This document shows positions 50,324-60,005 of a stretch of 64,000 bases of DNA, piece after piece (within the stretch, counting starts at the first letter, position 1; every line of letters begins with the position of its first letter). A model generated the notes under the pieces. The model was not told where the DNA came from. It ran no database searches and worked only from the letters and a program-made list of their open reading frames with translations. The DNA is taken from NCBI GenBank assembly GCA_910579155.1, contig CAJTTS010000001.1:1-64000 (forward strand). The letters run 5' to 3'. This DNA comes from an uncultured Oscillospiraceae bacterium (lineage in GTDB: Bacteria > Bacillota_A > Clostridia > Oscillospirales > Oscillospiraceae). A program made the translations under genes and the position numbers.

Positions 50324-50960
50324 TGCCGCGGGCCTCCTTTACGATTTCCACAGATTTCTTGCACAGCTCGGTGATCTCGTCCCACCTGTTGTTGTCGATG
50401 AGGTCGGCGGTCACCATGTAGGAGCCGCCGCAGGCGCAGATGACGGGAGCCTTGATGTACTCCGCCAGGTTTTTCAGGGAGATGCCGCCGGTGGGCATCA
50501 CCTTGAACATGGGGAAGGGGGCGGACATGGCCTTGATCTTGGCCAGCCCGCCGGACTGCTCGGCGGGGAAGAACTTGAGCACCTCCAGCCCCAGCTTGTA
50601 GGCGGTGTGGTAGTCCGTCGGGGTGGTGCAGCCGGGGAACACCGCCAGGCCCTTGTCCTGGCAGTACTTTACCAGCTCCGGATCCAGGCCGGGGGTGACG
50701 ATGAACTTCGCCCCCGCCGCCAGGGCCTCGTCCACCTGCTGGGTGGTGAGCACGGTGCCCGCCCCCACCAGCATCTCCGGGCAGGCCTCGGCCATCAGCT
50801 TGATGGCGGCGGCGGCCCCGGCGGCCCGGAAGGTGACCTCCGCCACCGGCACGCCGCCGGCGCACAGGGCTTTCGCCAGGGGGGCGGCGTCCCGCTCCGG
50901 GTGGTTCAGCTTGATCACCGGCACCACGCCGATGCCGGAAATGATTTCGTTGATGTTCAT
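50316..50960 (-). CDS. kdgA: KDPG / KHG aldolase
   Basis: The 214-residue class I aldolase splits KDPG to pyruvate and glyceraldehyde-3-phosphate. Motifs: IGVVPVIKL, GVPVAEVTFRAAGA with Glu, VGAGTVLT, FIVTPGLDPE, Schiff-base Lys in VLKFFPAEQSGG and MPTGGIS. AAAGGAGGAA precedes ATG 50960. Coupled to kdgK. Confidence 0.92.
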   Translation of the reverse strand: MNINEIISGIGVVPVIKLNHPERDAAPLAKALCAGGVPVAEVTFRAAGAAAAIKLMAEACPEMLVGAGTVLTTQQVDEALAAGAKFIVTPGLDPELVKYCQDKGLAVFPGCTTPTDYHTAYKLGLEVLKFFPAEQSGGLAKIKAMSAPFPMFKVMPTGGISLKNLAEYIKAPVICACGGSYMVTADLIDNNRWDEITELCKKSVEIVKEARGNG

Positions 50961-50980
50961 GTTGTTCCTCCTTTGTACGT

Positions 50981-52381
50981 CTACAGCCGGAAATAACGCT
51001 TCGCGTTGTGATAGCAGATGTCCTCCACCAGAGCGCCCGCCTGCTCCAAATCGTTGGGATACTCCCCGTTTTCCATCCAGCCCCCCACCAGCTCGCACAG
51101 AATGCGGCGGAAATAGGCGTGCCGGGTGTAGCTGAGGAAGGAGCGGGAATCGGTGAGCATCCCGATGAAGTTGCCCAGCAGGCTCAGGTTGGCCAGACTG
51201 GTGAGCTGCTCCCTCATGCCGGTCTTGTTGTCGTTGAACCACCAGGCGCTGCCGTGCTGGAGCTTGCCGGGGACGCCGGGGCCCTGGAACGCGCCGATCA
51301 TGGTGTCCAGCAGCTCGTTCTCCCCGGGGTTCAGGCTGTACAGGATGGTGCGGGGCAGGGCGTCCTGGGCGTACAGCGCGTCCAGCAGGGCGTACAGCGA
51401 GCCGGCGCAGTTGACGTTGTTCATGCAGTCAAAGCCGGAGTCCGGCCCCAGCCTGGCGAACATGGCGCTGTTGGGGTTTCTCATGCAGTTGTAGTGGATC
51501 TGCATCACCCAGCCCATGGCGTGGTAGCGCTGGGCGCAGAACAGCAGCAGCGCCGTCTTGAAGCGCTCGGCCTCTTCCACCGTGACGCCCTGGCCCCCCA
51601 GGGCCTTTTTCAGGATGGCGTCCACCTGCTCCCGGCTTGCGCTTCGGAAGGGCACGTAGTCCAGGCCGTGGTCGGCGGCCCGGCAGCCCGCCTGGTCAAA
51701 GGCCTCCATCCGCTGCTCCAGCGCCCGCTCCAGGCTGTCCAGATCCGTGATCTCCACCCCGGCGCTGCGGCCCAGCTGGGCCAGGAAGTCCGCCCAGCCC
51801 GGCTTTTCCAGGTTCAGCGCCTTGTCCGGCCGGAAGGAGGGGGCCACCACCGTGGAGATGGACGGATCCTCCGCGATGCGCTTGTGCCACGCCAGATCGG
51901 ACGTGGGGTCGTCGGTGGTGCCCACCATGGCCACGTTGCTTTGGCGGAGGATGCCCCGGACGCTCATATCCGGCTGTGCCAGCTTTTTGACGCTCAGATC
52001 CCAGACCCCCTGGGCGGTGTCGCCGTTGAGCACGCCCTCATAGCCGAAGTAGGTGCGCAGCTCCAGGTGGCACCAGTGGTACATGGGGTTGCCGATGGCC
52101 CGGGGCAGCGCCTCGGCAAACTTCTGGAACTTCTCCCGCTCCGGGGCGTCCCCGGTGATGTACCGCTCGTCCACCCCGTTGGAGCGCATCACCCGCCACT
52201 TGTAGTGATCCCCCTCCAGCCAGATCTGGTAGATGTTCTCAAACCGGCGGTCCTCAAAGATCTCCCGGGGATCCACATGGCAGTGGTAGTCGATGATGGG
52301 CATTTTCTCTGCGTAGTCGTGGTAGAGCCTCTGGGCGGTGGGGGTGGTCAGCAGAAAGTCTTGATCCATAAACGCTCTCAT
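50981..52381 (-). CDS. uxaC: Glucuronate isomerase (uronate isomerase)
   Basis: The 466-residue amidohydrolase-type isomerase converts D-glucuronate to D-fructuronate (and galacturonate to tagaturonate). Metal-binding IDYHCHVDPREI at about 27, then RTYFGYEG, VGTTDDPTSDL, MQIHYNCMRN and the C-terminal LTDSRSFLSYTRHAYFRR. ATG 52381 is chosen because MRAFMDQDFLL lines up with the E. coli UxaC start. It lies 14 bp after uxuB. Confidence 0.95.
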   Translation of the reverse strand: MRAFMDQDFLLTTPTAQRLYHDYAEKMPIIDYHCHVDPREIFEDRRFENIYQIWLEGDHYKWRVMRSNGVDERYITGDAPEREKFQKFAEALPRAIGNPMYHWCHLELRTYFGYEGVLNGDTAQGVWDLSVKKLAQPDMSVRGILRQSNVAMVGTTDDPTSDLAWHKRIAEDPSISTVVAPSFRPDKALNLEKPGWADFLAQLGRSAGVEITDLDSLERALEQRMEAFDQAGCRAADHGLDYVPFRSASREQVDAILKKALGGQGVTVEEAERFKTALLLFCAQRYHAMGWVMQIHYNCMRNPNSAMFARLGPDSGFDCMNNVNCAGSLYALLDALYAQDALPRTILYSLNPGENELLDTMIGAFQGPGVPGKLQHGSAWWFNDNKTGMREQLTSLANLSLLGNFIGMLTDSRSFLSYTRHAYFRRILCELVGGWMENGEYPNDLEQAGALVEDICYHNAKRYFRL

Positions 52382-52395
52382 GCCAGGCCCTCTCG

Positions 52396-53241
52396 TCACA
52401 CGCCGGAGTAGGCGGAAAAGCCCGCGTCGATGGGCAGCACCACGCCGGTGATGGCGGAGGCGGCCTTGTCGTCGCACAGGAAGAACACGCCGCCCAGCAG
52501 CTCCTCGCTCTCCACGTAGCGGCCCATGGGGGTGCCGTTCAGAATCTTGGCGGAACGGGCGGTGGGGGTGCCGTCCTCGTTAAATAACAGCCCGCGGTTT
52601 TGGTTTCCAATAAGGAAGCCCGGCGCAATGGCGTTGCAGCGGATGCCGGCGCCCGCGAAGTGGGTGGCCAGCCACTGGGTGAAGTTGGACACCGCCGCCT
52701 TGGCCCCGGAGTAGGCGGGGATCTTGGTCAGCGGGATGTAGGCGTTCATGGAGCTGACGTTCAAAATGCAGCCGCTTTTGCGCTCCACCATGTCCTTGGC
52801 AAAGGCCTGGGTGGGCAGGAGCGTGCCCTGGAAGTTCAGCTTAAAGACAAAGTCCACGCCCCCCGCGTCCAGATCGAAGAAGGTCTTTTGCCCGTCCTGG
52901 GCTTCGTGCTGGTATTCGTTGTCGGTGGTGGCTCGGGCGTTGTTGCCGCCCGCGCCGTTCACCAGGATATCGCAGGGGCCCAGATCCTTCAGCACCCGCT
53001 GGTGGACGGCCTCCAGAGCCTCCGGCTCCAGCACGTTGGCTTTGTATCCCTCGCAGACAAAGCCCTCGGCCCTGCACTCGGCGGCCAGCTTCTTCACCGC
53101 TTCTTCGTTCAAGTCCAGGGCGGCCACCTTGGCCCCCGCCTGGGCAAAGGCCCGGGCCATGATGCCGCACAGCACCCCACCCGCGCCGGTGACGACCACC
53201 ACTTTGCCGGAAAAGTCAACCTTCAACGGTAAATCCATCAT
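52396..53241 (-). CDS. uxuB: Fructuronate reductase, SDR type
   Basis: The 281-residue short-chain dehydrogenase has TGAGGVLCGIMARAF for NAD binding, NGAGGNNA, catalytic Ser in NVSSMNAY and Tyr/Lys in YSGAKAA, and the C-terminal GVVLPIDAGFSAYSGV. It matches the B. subtilis-type UxuB, not the long-chain E. coli form, and reduces D-fructuronate to D-mannonate. Flanked by uxaC and uxuA. GGAGG precedes the ATG. A fragment of a near-identical gene lies in the scar at 47845-48052. Confidence 0.88.
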   Translation of the reverse strand: MMDLPLKVDFSGKVVVVTGAGGVLCGIMARAFAQAGAKVAALDLNEEAVKKLAAECRAEGFVCEGYKANVLEPEALEAVHQRVLKDLGPCDILVNGAGGNNARATTDNEYQHEAQDGQKTFFDLDAGGVDFVFKLNFQGTLLPTQAFAKDMVERKSGCILNVSSMNAYIPLTKIPAYSGAKAAVSNFTQWLATHFAGAGIRCNAIAPGFLIGNQNRGLLFNEDGTPTARSAKILNGTPMGRYVESEELLGGVFFLCDDKAASAITGVVLPIDAGFSAYSGV

Positions 53242-53274
53242 CGTGATTCCTCCATTTTATTATTCTGCCTGTAA

Positions 53275-53345
53275 GGGCCGCCGTCCTCGGCGGCCCGTTT
53301 TTCAGGGTGCTACCGATCCCAGCGGGACGGCGAGGATGCCGTCCC
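53275..53345 (-). terminator. Two hairpins between uxuA and uxuB
   Basis: GGGCCGCCG/CGGCGGCCC (53275-53283 with 53288-53296) and GGGACGGC/GCCGTCCC (53324-53331 with 53338-53345). Neither has a T-tract in the operon direction, so they are more likely mRNA-stability or processing elements. Confidence 0.45.
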
Positions 53346-53355
53346 CTACGGGCAA

Positions 53356-54438
53356 TCATTTTTCGTCAAATTTATCCAAAGAATCCCACACGCCCAGCAT
53401 ATACATCACGCCCAGGGCCCGGTCATACAGGCCGTAGCCGGGGCGGCAGGTGCCCGGACCCTCGCCCCACAGGTGCCGGCCGTGGTCGGGCCGGATGTAG
53501 CCCTCCCAGCCCGCGTCGTGGTAGGCTTTCAGGATGTCCAGAATGCCGGTGTCGCCGCAGCAGTCCCGGTGGGCCGCCTCGGAGAAGTCCCCATTGGGGA
53601 AGTGTTTTACGTTGCGGATGTGGGCGAAGGCGATGCGGTCGCAGTGCTTGCGCACGATGTCCGCCACGTTGTTCTTCGGGTCTGCGTTCAGGCTGCCGGA
53701 GCACAGGGTCAGGCAGTTATAGGGGTCGTCCACCATGGACAGGAAGCGGTCGATGGATGGCCCGTCCACCAGCAGCCGGGGCAGGCCGAAGATGTCCCAG
53801 GGGGGATCGTCCATGTGCACCGCCATCTTGATGTCGCACTCATGGCAGGTGGGCATGATGGCCTCCAGGAAGTACTTGAAGTTGTCCCACAGCTTCTCCT
53901 TAGTGACGGGGCGGTACTTCTCAAACAGCTCGTCCAGCTTCGCCATCCGCGACCGCTCCCAGCCCGGGAACGTCATGTGGTACTTTTCCGTGAAGGACAT
54001 GACGTAGTCTGCCATCTCCCGGGGATCCTGCTTGATTTTTGCCGCCTCGTAATAGAGGGCGGTGGAGCCGTCCCCCACGGGGTGGAACAGGTCGGTGCGG
54101 GTCCAGTCGAACACCGGCATGAAGTTGTAGCAGATCACCTTCACCCCGAAGGGCGCCAGGTTGCGGATAGTCTGCTTGTAGTTCTCGATATACTGGTCCC
54201 GGGTGGGAAGGCCGATCTTGATGTCGTCGTGGACGTTCACCGACTCCACCACGTCCATGTTGAAGCCGTACTCGTCCAGCTGCTTCTTGACGGCGGCGAT
54301 CTCGTCGGGCTGCCACACCTCCCCCGGCATCTTGTCGTGGAGCGCCCAGACGATGCCCTCCACCCCCGGGATCTGCTTGATGTCGGACAGCTTGATCTGA
54401 TCGTTGCCCTCGCCGTACCAGCGCCAGGTCATTTTCAT
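53356..54438 (-). CDS. uxuA: Mannonate dehydratase
   Basis: The 360-residue TIM-barrel dehydratase converts D-mannonate to KDG. Motifs: MTWRWYGEGNDQI, GVEGIVWALHD, VKVICYNFMPVFDWTRTDL, MAVHMDDPPWDIFGLPR, GSLNADPKNN, FAHIRNVKHF and GYIRPDHGRHLWGE with the metal-binding Cys/His/Asp set. Normal length. GGAGGAG precedes ATG 54438. First of the five hexuronate genes. Confidence 0.96.
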   Translation of the reverse strand: MKMTWRWYGEGNDQIKLSDIKQIPGVEGIVWALHDKMPGEVWQPDEIAAVKKQLDEYGFNMDVVESVNVHDDIKIGLPTRDQYIENYKQTIRNLAPFGVKVICYNFMPVFDWTRTDLFHPVGDGSTALYYEAAKIKQDPREMADYVMSFTEKYHMTFPGWERSRMAKLDELFEKYRPVTKEKLWDNFKYFLEAIMPTCHECDIKMAVHMDDPPWDIFGLPRLLVDGPSIDRFLSMVDDPYNCLTLCSGSLNADPKNNVADIVRKHCDRIAFAHIRNVKHFPNGDFSEAAHRDCCGDTGILDILKAYHDAGWEGYIRPDHGRHLWGEGPGTCRPGYGLYDRALGVMYMLGVWDSLDKFDEK

Positions 54439-54479
54439 GCGATTTTCTCCTCCAATAAGGTCTTATGTAGTTAGCCAAA

Positions 54480-55415
54480 TCAGCCATGCGCCGCTTCCGC
54501 AATATGCCCCGCACACAACCCGAACTGCTCCAACAGTGCCCCGGCAGGGCCGGAGTGTCCGAACTCGTCGTTGACGCCGATGCGCTCCACAGGGCAGGGC
54601 AAGCCGTGCTTTGCGATGACGGCGCACACCGCCTCGCCCAGTCCGCCGATGATGGAGTGCTCCTCACAGGTGACGAGCCTGCCGCACTCCTTTGCCGCTT
54701 TCAGTACCAGACCCTCGTCCAGCGGCTTGATGGTGGCCATGTCGATGACACGGGCGCTGATACCCTGCTGGGCCAGCAGCTCGGCAGCTTCCAGCGCCTC
54801 CGCCACCAGCAGGCCGTTGGCAATGAGGGCCACATCGGAACCCTCCCGCAGGACTTCACCTTTCCCAATCTCAAAAGTGAAACGGTCTGCGTCGTGGATG
54901 ACCGGCGCGCCGTACCGGCTGAACCGCATATAGACGGGGCCTTGGTGCTCATAGGCGGCCCACACCATGGCTTTGGTCTCCACGTCGTCTGCCGGTGACA
55001 TCACCACCATGCCGGGGATGGAGCGCATCAGCGCAAAGTCCTCACAGCACTGGTGGCTGGCCCCGTCCTCGCCTACGGAGATGCCGCCATGGGTGGCGCC
55101 GATCTTCACGTTCAGGTGGGGGTAACCGATGGAGTTGCGCACCTGCTCAAAGGCCCGCCCCGCCGCGAACATGGCAAAGCTGCTGGCAAAGGGCACATAC
55201 CCCGTGGTAGACAGCCCCGCCGCCACGCACATCATGTCGCTCTCCGCGATGCCGCAGTCAAAGTGGCGGTCTGGGAACGCCTTTTTGAAGATCTCCGTCT
55301 TGGTGGCGTTGGCCAGGTCGGCGTCCAGCACCACCACATCGGGATGGGCTGCCCCCAATTCCTTCAGCGTCTCGCCGTAGCTCTGCCGGGTGGCGACTTT
55401 TTTCACATCTGCCAT
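54480..55415 (-). CDS. Transketolase, C-terminal subunit
   Basis: The 311-residue product holds the pyrimidine-binding and C-terminal domains of a split transketolase: TRQSYGETLKELG, DADLANATKT, GIAESDMMCVAAGLS with the activating Glu, and VTCEEHSIIGGLGEAV. It needs the adjacent N-subunit to bind thiamine diphosphate. It links araD products to the non-oxidative pentose phosphate route. One base separates its ATG and the upstream stop region. Confidence 0.93.
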   Translation of the reverse strand: MADVKKVATRQSYGETLKELGAAHPDVVVLDADLANATKTEIFKKAFPDRHFDCGIAESDMMCVAAGLSTTGYVPFASSFAMFAAGRAFEQVRNSIGYPHLNVKIGATHGGISVGEDGASHQCCEDFALMRSIPGMVVMSPADDVETKAMVWAAYEHQGPVYMRFSRYGAPVIHDADRFTFEIGKGEVLREGSDVALIANGLLVAEALEAAELLAQQGISARVIDMATIKPLDEGLVLKAAKECGRLVTCEEHSIIGGLGEAVCAVIAKHGLPCPVERIGVNDEFGHSGPAGALLEQFGLCAGHIAEAAHG

Positions 55416-55416
55416 T

Positions 55417-56262
55417 TCAAACCGCCTCCAGTTCCGCCAGCTGAGCGCTCAGCTCCGCCATGCCCCGGGCATACTCCTCGTCGTTGGGGGCCTTGCCGTG
55501 CCAGCCCACCTGACCCTCCATGTAGCTCACGCCCTTGCCCTTGGTCGTCTCCAGCACGATGGCGGAGGGCTTGCCCTTGATCTGCCGGGCAGCGTCAAAG
55601 GCCTTTTCCATAGCCTGGAAGTCGTGTCCGTCGATCTGGAACACATTCAGCCCAAAGGCCCGCAGTTTATCCGGGATGGAGCCCAGCCCCATCACTTTCT
55701 CGTTGGGGCCGTCGATTTGGAGGCCGTTGTGGTCGATAATGACTCCCAGGTTATCCAGCTTGTAGTGGGCCGCGAACATCAGCGCCTCCCAGACTTGGCC
55801 CTCCTGCATCTCGCCGTCGCCCAGCAGGGTGTACACCCGGGCGGGGCTGCCCTGCTTTTTCAGCCCCAAGGCCATGCCGCAGGCGCAGGACACGCCCTGC
55901 CCCAGCGACCCGGTAGACATATCCACGCCGGGGACGGTGTTCATGTTGGGGTGGCCCTGCAAGTAGCTGCCGATATGGCGCAGGGTGGGCAGGTCGTCCA
56001 CCGGGAAAAACCCCCGGTTGGCCAGTGCTGAATACAGCCCCGGCGCGGTGTGGCCCTTGGACAGCACAAAACGGTCACGCTCGGGTATTTTTGGCTGCTT
56101 GGGATCGATGTTCAATTCCTTGAAGTACAGGTAGGTGAACACGTCGGAGGCGGACAGGCTGCCGCCGGGGTGCCCCGCCTTGGCCCCATGGGTAGCGGTG
56201 AGCACGCCCATGCGCACTTTGCAGGCGGCGATTTGCAGCCGTTTTTCCTCATTCTTTGTCAT
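55417..56262 (-). CDS. Transketolase, N-terminal subunit
   Basis: The 281-residue product is the thiamine-diphosphate-binding half: HGAKAGHPGGSLSASD, SKGHTAPGLYS, STGSLGQGVSCACGMAL and the metal motif GDGEMQEGQVWEAL..DHNGLQIDG. ATG 56262 has AAAGGAGA before it; the longer frame runs into araD. Split transketolases are common in Clostridia pentose operons. Confidence 0.93.
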   Translation of the reverse strand: MTKNEEKRLQIAACKVRMGVLTATHGAKAGHPGGSLSASDVFTYLYFKELNIDPKQPKIPERDRFVLSKGHTAPGLYSALANRGFFPVDDLPTLRHIGSYLQGHPNMNTVPGVDMSTGSLGQGVSCACGMALGLKKQGSPARVYTLLGDGEMQEGQVWEALMFAAHYKLDNLGVIIDHNGLQIDGPNEKVMGLGSIPDKLRAFGLNVFQIDGHDFQAMEKAFDAARQIKGKPSAIVLETTKGKGVSYMEGQVGWHGKAPNDEEYARGMAELSAQLAELEAV

Positions 56263-56278
56263 AGTTAGGATCTCCTTT

Positions 56279-56977
56279 TCAGCCTTGACCATAGTAAGCT
56301 CCTGGGCCATGCTTTCGGAAGTAGTGTTTATCCTGGATGCGTTGGGGGGCGGGGGCGGCGGAGGGCCGCACCTGCCGGGTGAGCAGGGCCATCTTCGCCA
56401 CCTCCTCCAGCACCACCGCATGGTACACCGCTTGGGCCGGGTCTTTGCCCCAGGTGAAGGGCCCGTGGCTGGCACAGATCACGCCGGGGACGGCGGTGGG
56501 CTCGATGCACCGCTCCTGGAAAGTCTCGATGATAACTACGCCCGTGTTTTTCTCGTAATCCTCCTCCAGCTCCCCCTGGGTCAGGTGGCGGGCGCAGGGG
56601 ATGGAGCCGTAGAAGTAGTCAGCGTGGGTGGTGCCGAAGCAGGGGATGTCCTCCCCCGCCTGGGCCCAGGCCACCGCGTGGGGGCTGTGGGTGTGGACAA
56701 TGCCGCCGATGCCGGGGAACGCCTTGTAAAGTTCGATGTGGGTCTTGGTGTCGCTGGAGGGCTTCCATCTGCCCTCCACCCGTTCCCCGGTCTCCAGGCT
56801 TACCACCACCATGTCGTCGGCGGTCATGCCGCCGTACTCCACCCCTGAGGGCTTGATGACCATCAGGCCCTTTTCGCGATCCACTCCGGACACATTGCCC
56901 CAGGTGAAGGTGACGAGACCGTGTTTGGGAAGCAATAAATTGGCCTCACAGACCGCTTTTTTCAGTTCTTCCTGCAT
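56279..56977 (-). CDS. araD: L-ribulose-5-phosphate 4-epimerase
   Basis: The 232-residue class II aldolase/epimerase family member has [37 protein letters not shown] and the zinc ligands in [15 protein letters not shown] and [10 protein letters not shown], Tyr near the end ([10 protein letters not shown]). It converts L-ribulose-5-phosphate to D-xylulose-5-phosphate for transketolase. It lies 16 bp upstream of the N-subunit. Confidence 0.95.
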   Translation of the reverse strand: MQEELKKAVCEANLLLPKHGLVTFTWGNVSGVDREKGLMVIKPSGVEYGGMTADDMVVVSLETGERVEGRWKPSSDTKTHIELYKAFPGIGGIVHTHSPHAVAWAQAGEDIPCFGTTHADYFYGSIPCARHLTQGELEEDYEKNTGVVIIETFQERCIEPTAVPGVICASHGPFTWGKDPAQAVYHAVVLEEVAKMALLTRQVRPSAAPAPQRIQDKHYFRKHGPGAYYGQG

Positions 56978-58507
56978 TTACAGCACCTCCACCGCTTTAC
57001 ACTCCACGTGGAGCAAAGCCTGATACCGCTCCATGTAGGCGTTGAAGCCGTCCACCGTCTCTCCGTCCGGCTCGACGGTGGAGCCGGACACGCCCGCGAA
57101 TACGTGCTTGTTCAAGTAGTCCTCCAACGTCTCGCCGTCCGATTTCCACACCCGATAGGCGGCCAGCAGCGCCATACCGTAGGGGCCGCCCTCCCCGGCG
57201 GTGTCCATGCAGGTCACCGGGGCGCTGCAGGCGGCGGCCAGATACTTCTGGCCCACCAGCGGGGTTTTGAACAGCCCACCGTGGCCGGTCAGCGAGTCGA
57301 TAGCAACCCCCTCCGCCGCCAGGATGTCCATACCGATTTTCAGCGTGGCCAGGGTGGAGTAGAGCTGGGCGCGGAAGAAGTTGGCCAGGGTGAATCTGCT
57401 CTCCGGCATCCGCACTACCAGGGGCCGCCCCGCATCCATGTGGGTGACGCCCTCCCCCGCCAGATAGTTGCAGACGGTAACGCCGCCGCAGTCCGGATCG
57501 CCGTCCAGGCTCTTTTGGTACAGCCGGGTGAACAGCTCGCCGGCGGGGGGCGCGGCCCCGAACAGCTCCGCCGTCTCCCGCAGCACCCCAGCCCAGGCAT
57601 TGGTATCGTTGGTACAGTTGTTGCAGTGCACCATGGCCACCGGAGCCCCGGTGGGGGTGGTGACCAGGTCGATCTCCTCATAGACCTTGGACAGCGGCCG
57701 TTCCAGCACCACCATGGAGAAGATGGAGGTGCCCGCCGACACGTTGCCCGTCCGGGGGGCCACGGCGTTGGTGGCGGCCATGCCGGTGCCCGCGTCGCCC
57801 TCGGCGGGGGCAAAGGGGATGCCAGGAGTAAGCAGGTTGTCCAGCAGGGCCGCGCCCCGTTCGGTGAGCGCGCCCGCGTCCGCGCCGGCAGAGAGAACCC
57901 GGGGCAGTACATTTGCCAGCGTCCAGGGCAAATCGCGGGACTTCACCAACCCGTTAAACTTCTCCATCATTTCCCCGTCGTAGTCCAGGGCCTTGCTGTT
58001 GATGGGGAACATACCGCTGGCTTCGCCCACACCCACGGCGTTGACGCCGGTGAGCATATAATGGACGTACCCCGCCAGGGTGGTGATGTGGGCAATCTGG
58101 GGAACGTGGGGTTCCTCGTTCAGAATGGCCTGGTAGAGGTGGGCGATGGACCACCTCTGGGGAATGTTGAAGCCGAACAGGGCCGTCAATTCCGCCGCCG
58201 CTTGCCCCGTGATGGTGTTCTGCCAGGTGCGGAAGGGCGTCAGCAGGTTCCAGTCCACGTCAAAAGCCAGATAGCCGTGCATCATGCCGGATATGCCCAT
58301 GGCGCAGACGGTCTCCCGGTGCTCTACCCCGGACAGGGTGGCCTTCAGGCCCTTCCACACCTCGTCCAGGGAGTAGGTCCACACGCCATTTTCGTAGCTG
58401 GACGCCCAGATGTAGTCCCCGGAGGACACAGGGGTATGCTGTCCATCGACGGCCACTGCCTTGATGCGGGTGGAACCCAATTCGATGCCAAGACAAAGTT
58501 TTTCCAT
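56978..58507 (-). CDS. FGGY-family kinase, probable L-ribulokinase
   Basis: The 509-residue FGGY kinase has GIELGSTRIKAVAVDG, the substrate loop GISGMMHGYLAFD, EGDAGTGMAATNAV, VSAGTSIFSMVVLE and GHGGLFKTPLVGQ near the second ATP site. Because it lies directly between an arabinose-type isomerase and araD, L-ribulose is the likely substrate, although the sequence is not the B. subtilis AraB type. ATG 58507 is 6 bp after the isomerase stop without a clear ribosome site, implying coupled translation. Confidence 0.8.
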   Translation of the reverse strand: MEKLCLGIELGSTRIKAVAVDGQHTPVSSGDYIWASSYENGVWTYSLDEVWKGLKATLSGVEHRETVCAMGISGMMHGYLAFDVDWNLLTPFRTWQNTITGQAAAELTALFGFNIPQRWSIAHLYQAILNEEPHVPQIAHITTLAGYVHYMLTGVNAVGVGEASGMFPINSKALDYDGEMMEKFNGLVKSRDLPWTLANVLPRVLSAGADAGALTERGAALLDNLLTPGIPFAPAEGDAGTGMAATNAVAPRTGNVSAGTSIFSMVVLERPLSKVYEEIDLVTTPTGAPVAMVHCNNCTNDTNAWAGVLRETAELFGAAPPAGELFTRLYQKSLDGDPDCGGVTVCNYLAGEGVTHMDAGRPLVVRMPESRFTLANFFRAQLYSTLATLKIGMDILAAEGVAIDSLTGHGGLFKTPLVGQKYLAAACSAPVTCMDTAGEGGPYGMALLAAYRVWKSDGETLEDYLNKHVFAGVSGSTVEPDGETVDGFNAYMERYQALLHVECKAVEVL

Positions 58508-58512
58508 GGCGC

Positions 58513-59988
58513 TCAACCCCAGGGGTTCTCGGTGGGATAGGGCAGGGATTTGGGCTGATTATAGGCGATATCCTGCACCCCCAGGAACTTGAACACCTCG
58601 AACAGCGCCTTGCCGTAGTGGCCAAAGGCCACCGCCCCGTGGTGGGGGTAGCGCTTCTGGATCAGCACATGGCGGTAAAACCGGCCCATCTCGTGGATGG
58701 CAAACACGCCGATTCCGCCGAAGCTGCCGGTCTTGACGGGCAGCACCTCGCCCTGGGCGATGTAGGAGCGGAGATTTCCCTCGCTGTCGCACTGGAGGCG
58801 GTAGAAGGTGATGTCAGAGGGCGCAATGTCCGCCTCCAGGGTACCACGGGTGAAGTCGGGGTCGCTGTCCTGGGGCTCCAGCAGGCGGTGCTGGATGAGC
58901 TGGTACTTCACCGCCCGGTCTGCGCACAGCTTGCAGGCGGGGGTGTTGCCGCAGTGGAAGCCCATGAAGGTGTCGGTGAGCTGGTAGTCGTATCTGCCCT
59001 TGATCTGCTCCTCCCACATCTGGGCCGGGACGGAGTTGTTGATGTCCAGCAGGGTCACGGCGTCGCCGGACACACAAGCCCCGATGTACTCGCTGAGTGC
59101 GCCGTAGATGTCAACCTCGCAGGCCACGGGAATGCCACGGGCCGCCAGCCGGGAGTTGACGTAGCAGGGCTCAAACCCGAACTGGCTGGGGAATGCGGGC
59201 CAGCACTTGTCGGCGAAGGCCACGTACTTGCGGCTGCCCTTGTGGTTCTCCGCCCAATCGAGGAGGGTCAGCTCGAACTGGGCCATGCGCTCGCCCAAAT
59301 CGGGATAGTAGCGGCCCTCGCCCATTTCCTCGGCCATTTCCGCACAGATGGCAGGGATCCGGGGGTCGCCTGCGTGCTCCTTGTAGCTCACCAGCAGATC
59401 CAACTCGGAGTTCTCCTCGATCTCCACGCCGATCTCGTACAGGCCCTTGATGGGGGCGTTGCAGGCGAAAAAATCCTGGGGACGGGGGCCGAAGGTGATG
59501 ATCTTCAGGTTTTTCACACCGATGACCGCCCTTGCGATGGGCACGAAGTCCGCAATCATTTTGGTGATGTCCTCCGCCGTGCCCACGGGGTACTCCGGGA
59601 TGTAGCCCTTCAGATGGCGCATCCCCAGGTTGTAGGAGCAGTTGAGCATACCGCAGTAGGCGTCGCCGCGCCCATTGATGAGGTCGCCGTCCCCCTCGGC
59701 GGCGGCCACGAACATACAGGGGCCGTCAAAGTTTTTGGCAATGAGGGTCTCGGGGGTCTCGGGGCCGAAATTGCCCAGGAACACCACCAGGGCGTTGCAG
59801 CCGTGCTCGTTCACATCGGCCAAGGCTTTCAGCATATCCAGCTCGTTCTCAACGGTGACAGGGCACTCGTAGAGGTCGCCCGCATAGGCGGCTTTGATGG
59901 CGGCGCGGCGCTTCTCGCTCAGGGCGATGGGGAAGCAGTCCCGGGAGACAGCGATGAGGCCAAGTTTTACGTCAGGGATGTTTTTCAT
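58513..59988 (-). CDS. L-fucose/L-arabinose isomerase-family protein
   Basis: The 491-residue isomerase starts DVKLGLIAVSRDCFP and carries NALVVFLGNFGPE, TFGPRPQDFFACN, VNSRLAARGIPVACEVDIYG, FHCGNTPACKL and PHHGAVAFGHYGKAL. This is the fucose-isomerase fold branch often annotated as L-arabinose isomerase in Clostridia. With a ribulokinase-like kinase and araD it should act on L-arabinose. A second, only distantly similar isomerase is in the rhamnose operon at 23499. Confidence 0.78.
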   Translation of the reverse strand: MKNIPDVKLGLIAVSRDCFPIALSEKRRAAIKAAYAGDLYECPVTVENELDMLKALADVNEHGCNALVVFLGNFGPETPETLIAKNFDGPCMFVAAAEGDGDLINGRGDAYCGMLNCSYNLGMRHLKGYIPEYPVGTAEDITKMIADFVPIARAVIGVKNLKIITFGPRPQDFFACNAPIKGLYEIGVEIEENSELDLLVSYKEHAGDPRIPAICAEMAEEMGEGRYYPDLGERMAQFELTLLDWAENHKGSRKYVAFADKCWPAFPSQFGFEPCYVNSRLAARGIPVACEVDIYGALSEYIGACVSGDAVTLLDINNSVPAQMWEEQIKGRYDYQLTDTFMGFHCGNTPACKLCADRAVKYQLIQHRLLEPQDSDPDFTRGTLEADIAPSDITFYRLQCDSEGNLRSYIAQGEVLPVKTGSFGGIGVFAIHEMGRFYRHVLIQKRYPHHGAVAFGHYGKALFEVFKFLGVQDIAYNQPKSLPYPTENPWG

Positions 59989-60005
59989 GATGTTTTCCTC
60001 CTATA